A stretch of DNA of 64,000 nt from Brevundimonas bullata (GCF_003350205.1 NZ_QLLC01000015.1:1-64000), one strand, 5' to 3'. Positions 1 through 9,285 are shown, numbered from the stretch's first letter. The notes: generated by a model from the sequence alone, not told the origin. Made by a program: numbers and translations.

Positions 1-102
1 CACCTCGTCGCCACCTTCCGCCCCGCCGTGGGTCCGCACGTTTTTACACAGCCTCGGTAGAAAGCGGCATTTCACCCATGCGCGGAAAGCGGACAGAGGG
101 TC

Positions 103-134
103 GAAAGCCGACCGCGCTCTCGCGGTCGGCTTTC
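103..134 (-). terminator. Hairpin terminator after the S9 peptidase gene
   Basis: A perfect 14-bp inverted repeat (GAAAGCCGACCGCG at 103-116, its complement at 121-134) with a 4-base CTCT loop lies 28 bases beyond the stop of the minus-strand S9 peptidase gene. There is no long T run, but the stem is strong. Bases 1-102 show no supportable gene. Confidence 0.7.
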
Positions 135-162
135 GCCAGGCTTCTCAACCTCGCGCTTCGCG

Positions 163-2100
163 TCATTCCGCCTTGCGGACGTAGCGGTTTAGGAAGGCCA
201 GGTAGGATTCCTGGGCCTTGATGCGGTTGGCGCGGCGCTGGAAGCCGTGGCCTTCGTCGGGGAAGACGACGTATTCGACGGGGACGTTGTTGGCCCGGAC
301 CTTTTCGACCAGTTCGTCGCTCTCGACCTGAAGCACGCGCGGGTCGTTGGCGCCCTGGATCACCAGCAGGGGGCGCTGGATCTTCTCGGCGTGGAACAGG
401 GGCGAGATGGCGCGGTGGCGTGCGGCGTCGGTCGCCGGGTCGCCCATTTCGTCGAACAGGGCCACGCGCTGCGCGCCCCACCAGGCGGGGATGGATTCCA
501 GGGTCCGCACCCAGTTGGTCACGCCGAAGATGTCGATGCCGGCTTCGAACTTCTCGGGGTGGAAAGCCAGGGCCGCGGCGGTGATGTAGCCGCCGTAGGA
601 GCCGCCCATGACCGCGACCTGATCGTCGGCCACCCAGTCCTGCGCCCGCAGCCAGTCGCCGCCGGCGACGATGTCGCGCAGGTCGGCCTCGCCGTGCTTC
701 TTGTCGTCCATGTGGAAGAAGGTCTTGCCGTAGCCTGACGAGCCCCGGTTGTTGGCCCCCAGGACCGCATAGCCGTGATTGACCAGGTGCTGGACCATGG
801 CGGAATAGCCGCGCCGCGTCTGGCCGCCCGGTCCGCCGTGGACCAGGACGACCGCCGGGGCCGGGTTGGCGGCCGAGGCGCCCTTGGGCCGATAGAGAAC
901 CGCCGGGACCATGACTCCGCCTTCGCCCGGGTAGCGGACGATGGTCGCCTCGACCAGGTCGCCTTCCTTGATCGCCGGGTTCAGGGCCGAGGTCAGGCGC
1001 CGCGCCTGTCCGGTCGACAGGTCGGCGATGAAGACGTCGGCGGGCGAGGTGTCGGACACCACGGTGAAGGCGGCCAGATCGGCGCCGGGATCGAAGCGGA
1101 CGCCGGTGATGTCGCCCTCGGGCAGGCCGGTCAGGCGGACGGGCGCGCGGGTCTGTGCATCCTCGATGGTCAGTTCCGTCGAGGCGTCGGCGTTAACGGC
1201 GGTGACCCGATAGCGGCCGTTGGGCGAGAAGGAGACATACATGACGTCCCAGTCGGCCTGGGTCGTGCGGTTGTGGGCCTTGTTGGCGATGTCATAGGCG
1301 TAGGCCTGGGCGAACTCGCCGTCCTGATTGCTGGTGTAGATCAGGGTCGCGCCGTTGGGACCGAAGCCGCTGACGTCATAGGCCACGTCGCCGGTGTGTT
1401 CCGAGATCAGGTAGGGCTCGCCGCCTGCCTGAAGATCAGCGAGATAGATGTCGGAGTTGGCGCTGGTGTGAGACTTGATCAGGGCGACCAGACGACCGTC
1501 GCCGGATACGGCCGTGACGTTGAGGCCGGGGTTCTGGAACACCAGTTTCCGCTCATAGGTGGTCGCGTCATAGGCATAGACGTCGAAGGCGGAAGCGTCG
1601 CGTTCGTTGCTGGTCAGCCAGAAGGTCTGGCCGTCGTCGCTGAAGCCGATGAAGCCGGCCTTGAGCTTGTCGCCGGGGGTCAGGTCGCGCAGCGTCCCAT
1701 CGGTTTCGCGCACATAGATGTGGGTCAGTTCGTTGCCGCCCTGATCCGCCGCCACCAGGATGCGACGGCCGTCGGGGAAGTAGCTCTGGGCGAAGGTGGC
1801 GTTGGTGGTCGAGGCGGTCAGGGGCACGGGATCGCCGCCCGCGACGGGCAGGGCGTAGGCGTTGAACACGCCCGTCTGATCCGACGAGATCAGGACGTGG
1901 CTGCGGCCCTCGGAGAAGGCCAGGCCGTCCGGGTTGGCCATCGAGAAGCTGGTCGTCTCGAAGAACTGGGCGGCGGTGTAGGGCGTGGCGGCGGTGGAAG
2001 CGGCCTGGGCCTGGCCGGGCGCAGCGGGTTCGGTCGCGGCGAGGGCGGGGACGGCGGCGACAAGCGCCAGGGCGGAAACCATGCAGGCGAAGGAGCGCAT
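163..2100 (-). CDS. Secreted S9 family peptidase (prolyl oligopeptidase type)
   Basis: A predicted periplasmic serine peptidase of about 645 residues. The N-terminus (MRSFACMVSALALVAAV, ending near PALAA) is a Sec signal peptide. Next come beta-propeller-like repeats with phrases such as SPNGRYRV and FSDDGQTFWLTS, then an alpha/beta hydrolase domain in the last 250 residues. The nucleophile lies in GGSYGG near residue 500, with Asp in GANDPRV near 588 and His in DEGHGF near 621. The frame stays open to 2145, but I chose the ATG at 2100 because it begins the signal peptide and has GAGG upstream. It is one of three S9 enzymes in this window. Substrate not determinable; di- or oligopeptides are likely. 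Confidence 0.93.
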   Translation of the reverse strand: MRSFACMVSALALVAAVPALAATEPAAPGQAQAASTAATPYTAAQFFETTSFSMANPDGLAFSEGRSHVLISSDQTGVFNAYALPVAGGDPVPLTASTTNATFAQSYFPDGRRILVAADQGGNELTHIYVRETDGTLRDLTPGDKLKAGFIGFSDDGQTFWLTSNERDASAFDVYAYDATTYERKLVFQNPGLNVTAVSGDGRLVALIKSHTSANSDIYLADLQAGGEPYLISEHTGDVAYDVSGFGPNGATLIYTSNQDGEFAQAYAYDIANKAHNRTTQADWDVMYVSFSPNGRYRVTAVNADASTELTIEDAQTRAPVRLTGLPEGDITGVRFDPGADLAAFTVVSDTSPADVFIADLSTGQARRLTSALNPAIKEGDLVEATIVRYPGEGGVMVPAVLYRPKGASAANPAPAVVLVHGGPGGQTRRGYSAMVQHLVNHGYAVLGANNRGSSGYGKTFFHMDDKKHGEADLRDIVAGGDWLRAQDWVADDQVAVMGGSYGGYITAAALAFHPEKFEAGIDIFGVTNWVRTLESIPAWWGAQRVALFDEMGDPATDAARHRAISPLFHAEKIQRPLLVIQGANDPRVLQVESDELVEKVRANNVPVEYVVFPDEGHGFQRRANRIKAQESYLAFLNRYVRKAE

Positions 2101-2197
2101 TCTGAGCCTCGTGAGGTGCGTGATGACCTGATGAGGCTGGAGCATGGCCGTATGGATGCGGCCTGTCTCGAAAATAAACGATCGAGGTTCTGTGGCG

Positions 2198-2716
2198 TCA
2201 GGCCGCAGGACCGCCTTTCATGACCATCAGGGGAATGACGATGTCCTCTTCGTCGTCGAGGTGACGGATCAGGCCGGGGGCGGCGCGGTCCAGCACGTCG
2301 GCGAGGCGGTTGGCGTGGTCGGGGGCGTCGGAGGATTGACCGGCGACCGCCCGGTGAAAGGCGACGGCGGAATGGTAGAGGGCGTCTAGATGGGCGTGGA
2401 TGGCGTCGTGGTCGCGGTCCAGCAGATCGAGGCCGGACTGGATGCGCGGCTCGATCAGACGGAAGTGCGGGAAATAGTGGCCGCTCTCGACGCGGTGGTG
2501 GCCGTCCAGATGCTGGAGGAAGGCTTGCAGCGTGGGCATGAGGGCGGCGTGCAGACCGCGCGGGTCAAGCCTGCCCGAGCGCCAGTGTGCAGCGGCGTCG
2601 GCCATATGCCGCTGCTGGGCGCGGAACCCGCCGTGCATTTGCAGCCAGAAGGCGGCGGTTTCGGGCAAGGCCTCGGTCCAGCGCTCACGCGGGAAGGCGT
2701 CGCGCAGATAGAGCAT
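2198..2716 (-). CDS. Hemerythrin domain protein
   Basis: A small helical protein with the His/Glu pattern of a hemerythrin-like di-iron domain: HLDGHHRVESGHYFP, DRDHDAIHAHL, and HLDDEEDIVIP near the C-terminus. Such proteins bind oxygen or NO, or sense iron or redox state. The start is uncertain. The ATG at 2716 is the first start outside mnmA, but family-like sequence (DGLALGLRPGLPAD) continues upstream in frame, so translation may begin inside the 3' end of mnmA, for example at in-frame ATGs at 2881 or 2908. It lies directly downstream of mnmA on the same strand and is probably co-transcribed. Confidence 0.8.
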   Translation of the reverse strand: MLYLRDAFPRERWTEALPETAAFWLQMHGGFRAQQRHMADAAAHWRSGRLDPRGLHAALMPTLQAFLQHLDGHHRVESGHYFPHFRLIEPRIQSGLDLLDRDHDAIHAHLDALYHSAVAFHRAVAGQSSDAPDHANRLADVLDRAAPGLIRHLDDEEDIVIPLMVMKGGPAA

Positions 2717-2768
2717 GTCGGCGGGCAGACCGGGGCGAAGGCCCAGCGCGAGCCCGTCGATAGGATGA

Positions 2769-3995
2769 TCAGACGACAGCGGTGGTGCTCTGGATGAAGC
2801 CGCCGCCGAGGACGCGGTCGGGATCGGCGGGATCGTAGAGGGCGCAGGCCTGGCCGGGGGCGACGCCTTCTTCGCCTTCATCGAAGACGACGGAGATGCG
2901 GTTGTCATCGTCCATGCTGAGACGGGCCGGGGACGGCTGGCGGGTCGAGCGGACGCGGGCCAGGACGGGGGCGCCGTCGCGGGCGGCTTCCTCGATCGTG
3001 GCTTGATCGCCGAGCCAGTTGGTTTCTTCCAGGATCAGGCTGGCGGTCAGCAAGGCTTCGCGCGGGCCGACGATGACGCGGCGGTTGTCGGGGTCCAGTT
3101 TGGTCACGAACAGCGGCTCGCCCACGGCGACGTTCAGGCCCCGGCGCTGGCCGATGGTGTAGTCGGTGATGCCGCCGTGTTTCCCGAGCACGCGGCCGTC
3201 CATGTGGACGATCTCACCGGCTTCGCGGCCTTGTGGACGCAGACGGTCGATCAAGGTGCGGTAGTCGCCGGACGGGACGAAGCAGATGTCCTGGCTGTCA
3301 GGCTTGGCGGCGATCTTCAAGCCCAGGGCGGCGGCGACGCCGCGCACCTGGGGCTTTTCCAGATCGGCCAGGGGGAAGCGCAGATAGTCGAGCTGCGCCT
3401 GGGTGGTGGCGAACAGGAAGTAGGACTGGTCGCGCGAGTGATCGACGGCCTTCCTCATCTGCGAGCGGTTTCCGGCGATGGCGCGCCGGACGTAGTGGCC
3501 GGTGGCCATGGCCTCGGCGCCCAGGTCGCGGGCCACGTCCAGCAGGTCGCGGAACTTGACCGTCTGATTGCAGCGAATGCAGGGAACCGGGGTTTGGCCC
3601 TTCAGATAGGAATCCGCGAACTGGTCGATCACGGCGTCCTTGAAGCGGCTTTCGTAGTCGAGGACGTAGTGGGGGATGCCGATCAGCTCGGCGGCCAGAC
3701 GGGCGTCGTGGATGTCCTGACCGGCGCAGCAGGCGCCCTTCTTCTTCTTCAGGGCGGCGCCGTGGTCGTAGAGCTGGAGCGTGACGCCGACCACGTCATA
3801 GCCGGCCTTGGCCAGCAAGGCGGCGACGACGGTGGAATCCACCCCGCCCGACATGGCCGCGACCACGCGGGCGCCGACCGGCAGGCCGACCGCCTGTCGC
3901 GCGCTCTCGATCGCGGCGTCCATGTCGGCGGCGCCGGACATGGGGGCGATGGTCGGGATGGGGCAGGTGTCGTCAGCCAGGGTCATCGCCGCCAT
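2769..3995 (-). CDS. mnmA: tRNA-specific 2-thiouridylase MnmA
   Basis: A 408-residue ATP-pyrophosphatase that adds sulfur to U34 of the Lys, Glu and Gln tRNAs in the cytoplasm. The PP-loop SGGVDS is near residues 49-54. The two catalytic cysteines are recognisable in [11 protein letters not shown] and [13 protein letters not shown], and ATGHYVRR and [10 protein letters not shown] are further family motifs. [12 protein letters not shown] is an insertion I recall in alphaproteobacterial members. The start at 3995 has GAGG upstream; ATGs at 3986 and 3923 are alternatives, and the first 24 residues are not conserved-looking. A tRNA-Lys gene, a possible substrate family, lies at 41.9 kb. Confidence 0.96.
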   Translation of the reverse strand: MAAMTLADDTCPIPTIAPMSGAADMDAAIESARQAVGLPVGARVVAAMSGGVDSTVVAALLAKAGYDVVGVTLQLYDHGAALKKKKGACCAGQDIHDARLAAELIGIPHYVLDYESRFKDAVIDQFADSYLKGQTPVPCIRCNQTVKFRDLLDVARDLGAEAMATGHYVRRAIAGNRSQMRKAVDHSRDQSYFLFATTQAQLDYLRFPLADLEKPQVRGVAAALGLKIAAKPDSQDICFVPSGDYRTLIDRLRPQGREAGEIVHMDGRVLGKHGGITDYTIGQRRGLNVAVGEPLFVTKLDPDNRRVIVGPREALLTASLILEETNWLGDQATIEEAARDGAPVLARVRSTRQPSPARLSMDDDNRISVVFDEGEEGVAPGQACALYDPADPDRVLGGGFIQSTTAVV

Positions 3996-4111
3996 ATAGA
4001 GGGCCTCGGGTTCGATTTCGAGGCATGGTCCTGAAGATCGCCTTCGACGCCGCTGGGTCCTCCGGTCAAGCCGGAGGATGACGGAGAGGGAGGGAAGCTG
4101 CGTTCAACGAA

Positions 4112-4139
4112 AAAGGCCGCCCGGTTCGGGGCGGCCTTT
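4112..4139 (-). terminator. Rho-independent terminator of sciP
   Basis: An 11-bp perfect stem (AAAGGCCGCCC at 4112-4122, complement at 4129-4139) with a 6-base loop. Read on the minus strand it is followed by a run of T, and it lies about 40 bases after the sciP stop. Confidence 0.88.
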
Positions 4140-4178
4140 ATCCTTGGGCCTATCGCCCTTTGCGCTACTTGAGGCCCA

Positions 4179-4463
4179 TTAATCCCGGTAGCTCTGGATG
4201 CGCGTGGTGCGCAGGCCTTGCATACCCCATTTGTCGATCGCCTGTTGCCAGGCGATGAATTCCTCAGCCGTCAGACGATACTTCGTCAGGGCGTCTTCCA
4301 GGCTGATCAGACCGCCGCGAACGGCGGCGACCACTTCAGCCTTGCGGCGGATCACCCAGCGGTTCGTTTCCGCCGGCGGGAGATCGCGCAGGGTCAGCGG
4401 CGTGCCCGTCGGGCCGACCACATATTGTTCGCCTCTACTATTCAGGCGTCGCTCTTGCAGCAT
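4179..4463 (-). CDS. sciP: CtrA inhibitor SciP (DUF1153)
   Basis: A 94-residue helix-turn-helix protein. The Caulobacter ortholog binds the master regulator CtrA and blocks activation of CtrA-dependent promoters in new swarmer cells. Recognised from YVVGPTGTPLTLRDLPP, WVIRRKAEVVAAVRGGL and GLRTTRIQSYRD, which are near identical to the known family. Length is typical. It lies beside the hook genes as in Caulobacter crescentus, separated from flgE by a terminator, so it probably has its own promoter in 4464-4649, where a near-consensus CtrA box is found. This gene is the strongest single marker that the genome uses the CtrA cell-cycle circuit. Confidence 0.95.
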   Translation of the reverse strand: MLQERRLNSRGEQYVVGPTGTPLTLRDLPPAETNRWVIRRKAEVVAAVRGGLISLEDALTKYRLTAEEFIAWQQAIDKWGMQGLRTTRIQSYRD

Positions 4464-4517
4464 GGGCTTAAGCCTCTTTCACCACCACCATCGACGCGTA
4501 CCCTAGGCGCGCCCCGG

Positions 4518-4532
4518 CTAAGGGGCGTTTAA
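4518..4532 (-). promoter_or_regulatory. Near-consensus CtrA box upstream of sciP
   Basis: On the minus strand the sequence reads TTAA, seven bases, TTAG, one mismatch from the CtrA full site TTAA-N7-TTAA. It lies 55-69 bases upstream of the sciP start, a position fit for transcriptional control. Caulobacter sciP is itself CtrA-activated, so the site makes sense. Assigned by eye. Confidence 0.55.
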
Positions 4533-4563
4533 GCGTCGTGGTGAAGGAATGGCTAAGACGCAT

Positions 4564-4602
4564 CCTTCGCCCCCGGCGCGCGCGGGGCGCCGGAAACGAA
4601 GG
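4564..4602 (-). terminator. Terminator of the hook operon after flgE
   Basis: A long imperfect hairpin: outer stem CCTTCG (4564-4569) with CGAAGG (4597-4602), inner stem CCGGCGC (4573-4579) with GCGCCGG (4587-4593). It follows the flgE stop by about 50 bases on the minus strand and separates hook-operon transcription from sciP. Confidence 0.6.
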
Positions 4603-4649
4603 ATTCATCGAGTCTAACAAAGGCTTACTCACGGAGTCGCGTTAAGCGA

Positions 4650-6407
4650 TCAGCGCTTGATGCTGAGCAGTTCGGCCAGCATCTCGTCGGCCGTCGTGAT
4701 GATCTTGGACGAAGCCGAATAGGCGCGCTGGGTGGTGATCAGGCTGGTGAACTCGGCGGATAGGTCGACGGTCGAGGATTCCAGTTGCTGGGCCGCGATC
4801 ATGCCCGAGCCGCCCGTACCAGCCGCCTTCAGGTTGAAGGTGCCGCTGTCCAGGCTGACGCGGAAGGCGTTGCCGGTGACCTGACGCAGGCTGTCGGGGC
4901 TGGGGAAGGTGGCGATGGCGACCTGGGCGATCCGGCGCATGACGCCGTTGTCGAAGATGGCGGTGACGAAGCCGTTCTCGTCGATCTTGATGTCCGACAG
5001 GTTGCCGAAGGCGGTGCCGTTGGTGACCGTGGACTGCACGATCGAGGCCGTGTTCAGCTGGCTGAGGCCGCCGGCCGAGGTGGCCAGGTCCAGGGTCAGG
5101 GTCTGGGCCGAGATGCCCAGGCCGTCGGCCCACTTCACCTTCAGGTCGTCGGCCGGGTCGGCCGGGTCGATGACCATGTTGGGGTCGGACTTGCCGAAGT
5201 CCAGGACGGCGTTAGCCGGGTCGTCGAACAGGCCCTTGCCCGCAGGCCAGCCCTGCATGGTCGAGATGTCGAGGCGGCCCGCCGGGGTGAAGGCGATGAC
5301 GCCCTTCTTGATCTGACCGTTCGAATAGGCCCCGCCGGTGACCACGTCCTCGGCCGGGACCGCGACGATTTCAGCGTACCATTCGTTGGCCACGTCGCTC
5401 TTCAGCAGACGGATTTCGATGTTGCGCTGACCGCCCTTGGAGTCCGAGACCGGGATGTTGATCTTGAAGTCCGGCTTGACGCCCAGCGGGTTGTCGTCCT
5501 CGCCGTTATACATGGCCATCGAGTTGATGGACGGGTCGTACTTGGTCTTGGCGATGTTGTTGGTCTTGATGCCCAGACCCGGGCTGCTCAGAGAGACCGC
5601 ACCGCCCGAAGGCAGGGTCAGATTGTCCAGTGTGCCATCGACGGAGGCGCCAGCGGGCGTCAGGCCGGTCAGGGTGGCCAGGTTGCCAGCAGCGTCATAG
5701 GTGGCGACAGCGTTGATGGTCTCGATGCCGGTCTTCACCGTGACGTTGTATTGGTTGGCGACGCCGGTCGGCGAATAGCGGACGGTGAAGTCCTTGGGCC
5801 CCGATGCGGCGGGAACCATGGCGACGCCCGTATATTTCTGCGGGGCCGAAGCGCTCGAAATGGCTTGGCCGGAATAGAGGTTGGCGTTGATCTGGGCGCG
5901 CGTGGTGGGCTCGGCGGTGCCGCCGACCGTGCCGATGTTGATCGAGCGCAGACGGGTCAGGTCCGACGGGTCGGTGGCGATGTCGCCGTTGGAATCGACG
6001 GGCCAGCCTTGCAGGTAAAGGCCGGCGCTGTTCTTCAGATAGCCCAGGTTGTCGATGCGGAAGGCGCCCGCACGGGTGAACAGGCGGCTGTCGGTGGCGC
6101 CGACGCCCTCGGCCTTCTCGGTCGTGACGAAGAAGCCCTGACCGTCAACGGCCAAGTCGGTGCTTTCGGTCGTGCGCTGCAGCTGGCCTTCCTGGCTGAT
6201 GAAGTGCCGGGCCGTGGTCATGACGCCGCCGGCCGCATAGCCGCCCGCGCCCTTGCTCTGGCTGTTCACGATGGTTTGGAACTCGCCCTGGGTGCGCTTG
6301 TAGCCGATGGTGTTCACGTTCGCGATGTTCTGCGAGATCGCGGCCAGGGCGGCGGAGTTGGCGGAAAGACCGGAAACCCCGGCCTGCATGGCGCTGTTGA
6401 TGCTCAT
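4650..6407 (-). CDS. flgE: Flagellar hook protein FlgE
   Basis: A 585-residue structural protein of the extracellular hook. The N-terminus carries the rod/hook signature (GLSANSAALAAISQNIANVN, then TIGYKR) and the C-terminus the matching coiled-coil segment (LESSTVDLSAEFTSLITTQ, ending in EMLAELLSIKR). The central variable part is Gly/Ala/Thr-rich, and the length resembles Caulobacter FlgE. A clear AAGGAG lies about 8 bases before the ATG. It is the last gene of a fliK-flgD-flgE operon transcribed from the sigma-54 promoter at 9153-9167. Confidence 0.97.
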   Translation of the reverse strand: MSINSAMQAGVSGLSANSAALAAISQNIANVNTIGYKRTQGEFQTIVNSQSKGAGGYAAGGVMTTARHFISQEGQLQRTTESTDLAVDGQGFFVTTEKAEGVGATDSRLFTRAGAFRIDNLGYLKNSAGLYLQGWPVDSNGDIATDPSDLTRLRSINIGTVGGTAEPTTRAQINANLYSGQAISSASAPQKYTGVAMVPAASGPKDFTVRYSPTGVANQYNVTVKTGIETINAVATYDAAGNLATLTGLTPAGASVDGTLDNLTLPSGGAVSLSSPGLGIKTNNIAKTKYDPSINSMAMYNGEDDNPLGVKPDFKINIPVSDSKGGQRNIEIRLLKSDVANEWYAEIVAVPAEDVVTGGAYSNGQIKKGVIAFTPAGRLDISTMQGWPAGKGLFDDPANAVLDFGKSDPNMVIDPADPADDLKVKWADGLGISAQTLTLDLATSAGGLSQLNTASIVQSTVTNGTAFGNLSDIKIDENGFVTAIFDNGVMRRIAQVAIATFPSPDSLRQVTGNAFRVSLDSGTFNLKAAGTGGSGMIAAQQLESSTVDLSAEFTSLITTQRAYSASSKIITTADEMLAELLSIKR

Positions 6408-6454
6408 TGTAGCGGCTCCTTAAGAGGAAAATGCGGAAGCGAGAGGGACGCCGT

Positions 6455-7150
6455 TCAGGCGTCGGTCTCGGGTGGGGTGGGGTCCGGTTTCGGCGGGGTC
6501 ACGCTGGCGTTCTTCTCGTCGAGCGCGATGATGCTGGACAGCGGCATGACCGAGTTGCCGATGGTGACGTAGGGCTCGTCGGCGTACATCTCGACGCCGG
6601 TGATCCGGCCACGCATCAGGACCTGGGCGTCGACCTTGCCTGTGCCGTCCTTGGCCACGACCTTCAGCGTATAGACGCTGCCGTCCTGACCTTCGGTCCA
6701 GTTGAAGTCGTGCACTCCTGACGTCGTGCCGCCTTCTGGCGGCGGGCCCTTCCAGACGACTTGACCCGTCGAGTTGAGGACCTGAAGCTCGACCTCGGTG
6801 GCGTTCTTGCCCAGTTCGTAGCTCCACGTCGCCTTGCCGTCGGCGGCCTTGGTCGCGTCCCAGACGGCGGTGGCGTCCTTGCCGATATAGTTCGAGGCGT
6901 TGGCCAGGCCGTCGCCCTTCTGGCCGTTCAACAGGGCGGTCAGCAGCTGGTTGGACAGTAGCTGTTGTTCGACGCCGGCCATCTGGGTCAGCTGGCCGGT
7001 GAACTCATTGGAGTCCATCGGCGACAGCGGGTCCTGATTCTTCAGCTGGGCGGTCAGCAACGAGAGGAAGGTCTCGAAGTTCGACGCCAGCATGCCGGAG
7101 CTGGCATTGATCTTGTTGGTGGCGGTGTTTCCATTGACGGCGGTGACCAT
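6455..7150 (-). CDS. flgD: Flagellar hook assembly (cap) protein FlgD
   Basis: A 231-residue scaffold that caps the growing hook and lets FlgE subunits polymerise. The N-terminal signature NFETFLSLLTAQLKNQDPLS followed by PMDSNEFTGQLTQMAGVEQQ is diagnostic. A FlgD Ig/Tudor-like region follows (ATWSYELGKNATEVELQV, then the GVHDFNW type phrase). The C-terminal tail is Pro/Thr-rich. It lies 3 bases after the fliK stop and 47 bases before flgE, so translation is probably coupled to fliK. Confidence 0.96.
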   Translation of the reverse strand: MVTAVNGNTATNKINASSGMLASNFETFLSLLTAQLKNQDPLSPMDSNEFTGQLTQMAGVEQQLLSNQLLTALLNGQKGDGLANASNYIGKDATAVWDATKAADGKATWSYELGKNATEVELQVLNSTGQVVWKGPPPEGGTTSGVHDFNWTEGQDGSVYTLKVVAKDGTGKVDAQVLMRGRITGVEMYADEPYVTIGNSVMPLSSIIALDEKNASVTPPKPDPTPPETDA

Positions 7151-7153
7151 CGA

Positions 7154-9085
7154 TCAGACCTTCATATCGACGCGGTCGGGCGTCATCGAGAGGGATGTCC
7201 AGGCGTTGGGCGGCGGCAGGACGCTATCGGCCTGGGCGGCCAGACGGGCGGCGCCGGCGAAGGCGCGGCGGTCAGGGGCGCGGTCAAAGGCGCCGCCGCC
7301 GCTGAAGCCCGAGGAGGGATTGCGGTCCGAGAACTCGAGCGAGTCCTGGGTCAGATGGAAACCGGCGTCCTGAAGCTGACGACGCAGTTCGTCAGCGCGG
7401 GCGCGCATGTCGGTCGCCGCCGCCGGGTTGTCGAAGGCCAGACGCGCCGCCAGACGGCCATCTGAATCGATTTCCAGGCTGACATCGACGCGACCCAGGC
7501 CCTCGGGCGTCAGGGCCATGTCGAAGCGGGTCGAGCGGCCTTCCAGCTTCTTCAGGATTTGCGCGGCCAACTGGACCGTGGTCTCGACCGTGGCGCGCGA
7601 CAGTTGTGACAGGCCCAGGTCGCGCGGGGCGGTCGGGGCGGCGCTCTGGGCGTCCAGAATCTGTTGCGACGGGGCGAGGTCGGCCTGGCCGTCGAGCGGC
7701 GCGGCGTCGGCGGGCAGGACCGGCGCGGCGGCTGCCTCGCTGAGGGCGGCGACAACGGGCGCTGTCGATGCGGCGGCGGACGGGGTCGAGGTCGGCAGGA
7801 TCGACCGGGCGCCGCCAGTGTCGGTTCTGGCTTCAGCGGGGGCGTTGGCTGTGGCGGCGTTGGAGCGGCGGTCGTCGAGGCGTGCAGACCCGTTGCGTGC
7901 AGGGGCCGGAGCCGTGGTCGCGGGCGGCGGCGTCTGGGGTGCGGGCTCGGGCTCCGCTTCGCTTGAAGCTGAAGCGGCGGCGGTCGCGATGATCTGTTCC
8001 GCCGGTTGCGCCGCGTCGGCGGTGGGGGCGGCGGGAGCGGGTTCAGTGGTCTGCGACGCCGGCGACGCGGAGACGGCTGGCTGTGCTGCGGCGGCTGTCG
8101 GCCGAGGTGCGGGCGTGGCCGCAGGCGCGGCTGCGATAGCGCTTGCAGTGGTAGCGACAGGCGCGAGGGCCGGGGCGGCAGGGGCCTCAGGTGCGGGCTG
8201 GACCGACGGAACGGCCGCGGGTGCGGGGGCCGATGCGGGGACGGACGTGGCCGTCATGGTGACGGCGGTCGGCCCCTGAGAAACCGGGCGAGCGGCGGCG
8301 GCGCTTTCGAGGCGCGGCCTGGTGGTCCCGTCGGAGGCGATCGGCTCCCGCGCGACGTCGGGCAAAGTCGAGGCGGCGGGCGCAGCCGTGGGCGCCTGGC
8401 GAGGGGCAGCGGCGGCCTGACGCACGGTTTGATCGACCTGAACCGGGTTCTGGCCCGGGGCGACAGGCGTTTCGGCAGCGACGGCCGGGCGGGGCGCGGC
8501 CTCGGACGCGGGCTGGGCAGGACGAGCCTCCGTCGGCGCGGCGGCGAGAAGGGGCGCGGCAGAGGGCGCGATGGGCGCTTTCGCCGTGTCAGGCGCCGCT
8601 GCGGAGGTGCCGAGCGATGCCGGCGTCGAGGCCGGAGCCGGAGCCGGAGCCGGAGCGTCGTCGGCAGGCGGCATCGGCGCGGTGATGGTCGGTTGTGCGT
8701 CTGTGGCGACGTTCAGCGGCGGGACCGGCGCGATCTGCGGCGAGGGGGCGGCAGAGCTTGCGGCGGTTGCCGCATCGGCGGCTTCCGAAGCTGTTGCGGG
8801 CGCCGACGGCGCGACGGGCAGGGGGGCGGGGGCGATCAGAGGGACGTGCGGCCAGGCGGGCGCCGTCGTCATGGCTGCGTCCAGCGAGGGCGTCTCGGCG
8901 GCTTCGTCCTCTACGAACGGCGCATTCGGAATCAGCGCGCTGTCTTCACCCTGCGTCTTGAGCGACGGGGCGACAGCCGCGACCAGGCCAGCGAACAGGC
9001 CGCTGTCCGCCGCCGTTTCCACGGATGCGGATGCGCCGACCGGGGCGGTCGGGGCGATCAGGGACATGACGCTGAGCGCGGACAT
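7154..9085 (-). CDS. fliK: Flagellar hook-length control protein FliK
   Basis: A 643-residue Ala/Pro-rich, low-complexity protein that acts as the molecular ruler of the hook and switches the export gate to filament substrates. The conserved C-terminal Flg_hook domain is in the last 170 residues (FDMALTPEGLGRVDVSLEID, then LRRQLQDAGFHL). The identification rests on that domain and on the gene order fliK-flgD-flgE. The start is not certain: ATGs at 9085 and 9067 both lack a good ribosome binding site. First gene after the minus-strand sigma-54 promoter. Confidence 0.9.
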   Translation of the reverse strand: MSALSVMSLIAPTAPVGASASVETAADSGLFAGLVAAVAPSLKTQGEDSALIPNAPFVEDEAAETPSLDAAMTTAPAWPHVPLIAPAPLPVAPSAPATASEAADAATAASSAAPSPQIAPVPPLNVATDAQPTITAPMPPADDAPAPAPAPASTPASLGTSAAAPDTAKAPIAPSAAPLLAAAPTEARPAQPASEAAPRPAVAAETPVAPGQNPVQVDQTVRQAAAAPRQAPTAAPAASTLPDVAREPIASDGTTRPRLESAAAARPVSQGPTAVTMTATSVPASAPAPAAVPSVQPAPEAPAAPALAPVATTASAIAAAPAATPAPRPTAAAAQPAVSASPASQTTEPAPAAPTADAAQPAEQIIATAAASASSEAEPEPAPQTPPPATTAPAPARNGSARLDDRRSNAATANAPAEARTDTGGARSILPTSTPSAAASTAPVVAALSEAAAAPVLPADAAPLDGQADLAPSQQILDAQSAAPTAPRDLGLSQLSRATVETTVQLAAQILKKLEGRSTRFDMALTPEGLGRVDVSLEIDSDGRLAARLAFDNPAAATDMRARADELRRQLQDAGFHLTQDSLEFSDRNPSSGFSGGGAFDRAPDRRAFAGAARLAAQADSVLPPPNAWTSLSMTPDRVDMKV

Positions 9086-9152
9086 GAGAGGCGATAGGGC
9101 TTTCGCTGGGTGGGCGGCGCCTACTGCGCTCAGGTGGTTCGAACGGCACGGC

Positions 9153-9167
9153 GCAAGCTACGGGCCA
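9153..9167 (-). promoter_or_regulatory. Sigma-54 promoter for fliK-flgD-flgE
   Basis: The minus strand reads TGGCCC-GTAGC-TTGC, matching the sigma-54 consensus TGGCAC-N5-TTGC, with the invariant GG and GC ten bases apart. A start site near 9141 would leave a leader of about 55 bases before fliK. Caulobacter hook genes are sigma-54/FlbD dependent. Confidence 0.85.
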
Positions 9168-9242
9168 AGTCAGCGGAGCAAATACAAGTCATTGAAAAAC
9201 AACAATCTATATTGATTTCAGCATTGGTTTCGGCGCCCTTTT

Positions 9243-9285
9243 CGCCCGGCGCTTCTTGCCGCGCCGCTACGTTTTTGCCGGGCGA
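9243..9285. promoter_or_regulatory. Paired ftr-like (FlbD) enhancer sites between the flagellar promoters
   Basis: Two related motifs on the minus strand: CCCGGCAAAAAC (within 9271-9285) and GCGGCAAGAAGCGCC (within 9243-9266). Both share CGGCAARAA as in Caulobacter ftr elements bound by FlbD, and they lie between the two divergent sigma-54 promoters, as in the Caulobacter flaN/flbG intergenic region. An AT-rich tract at about 9180-9228 could hold an IHF site. The 9086-9477 gap contains no gene. Confidence 0.6.

Noticed and set aside
8600..8660. GGAGCC tandem repeats within fliK as a phase-variable tract
   Set aside because: The repeat unit is six bases, so changes in copy number keep the frame; it encodes only Ala/Pro repeats in a low-complexity ruler protein.
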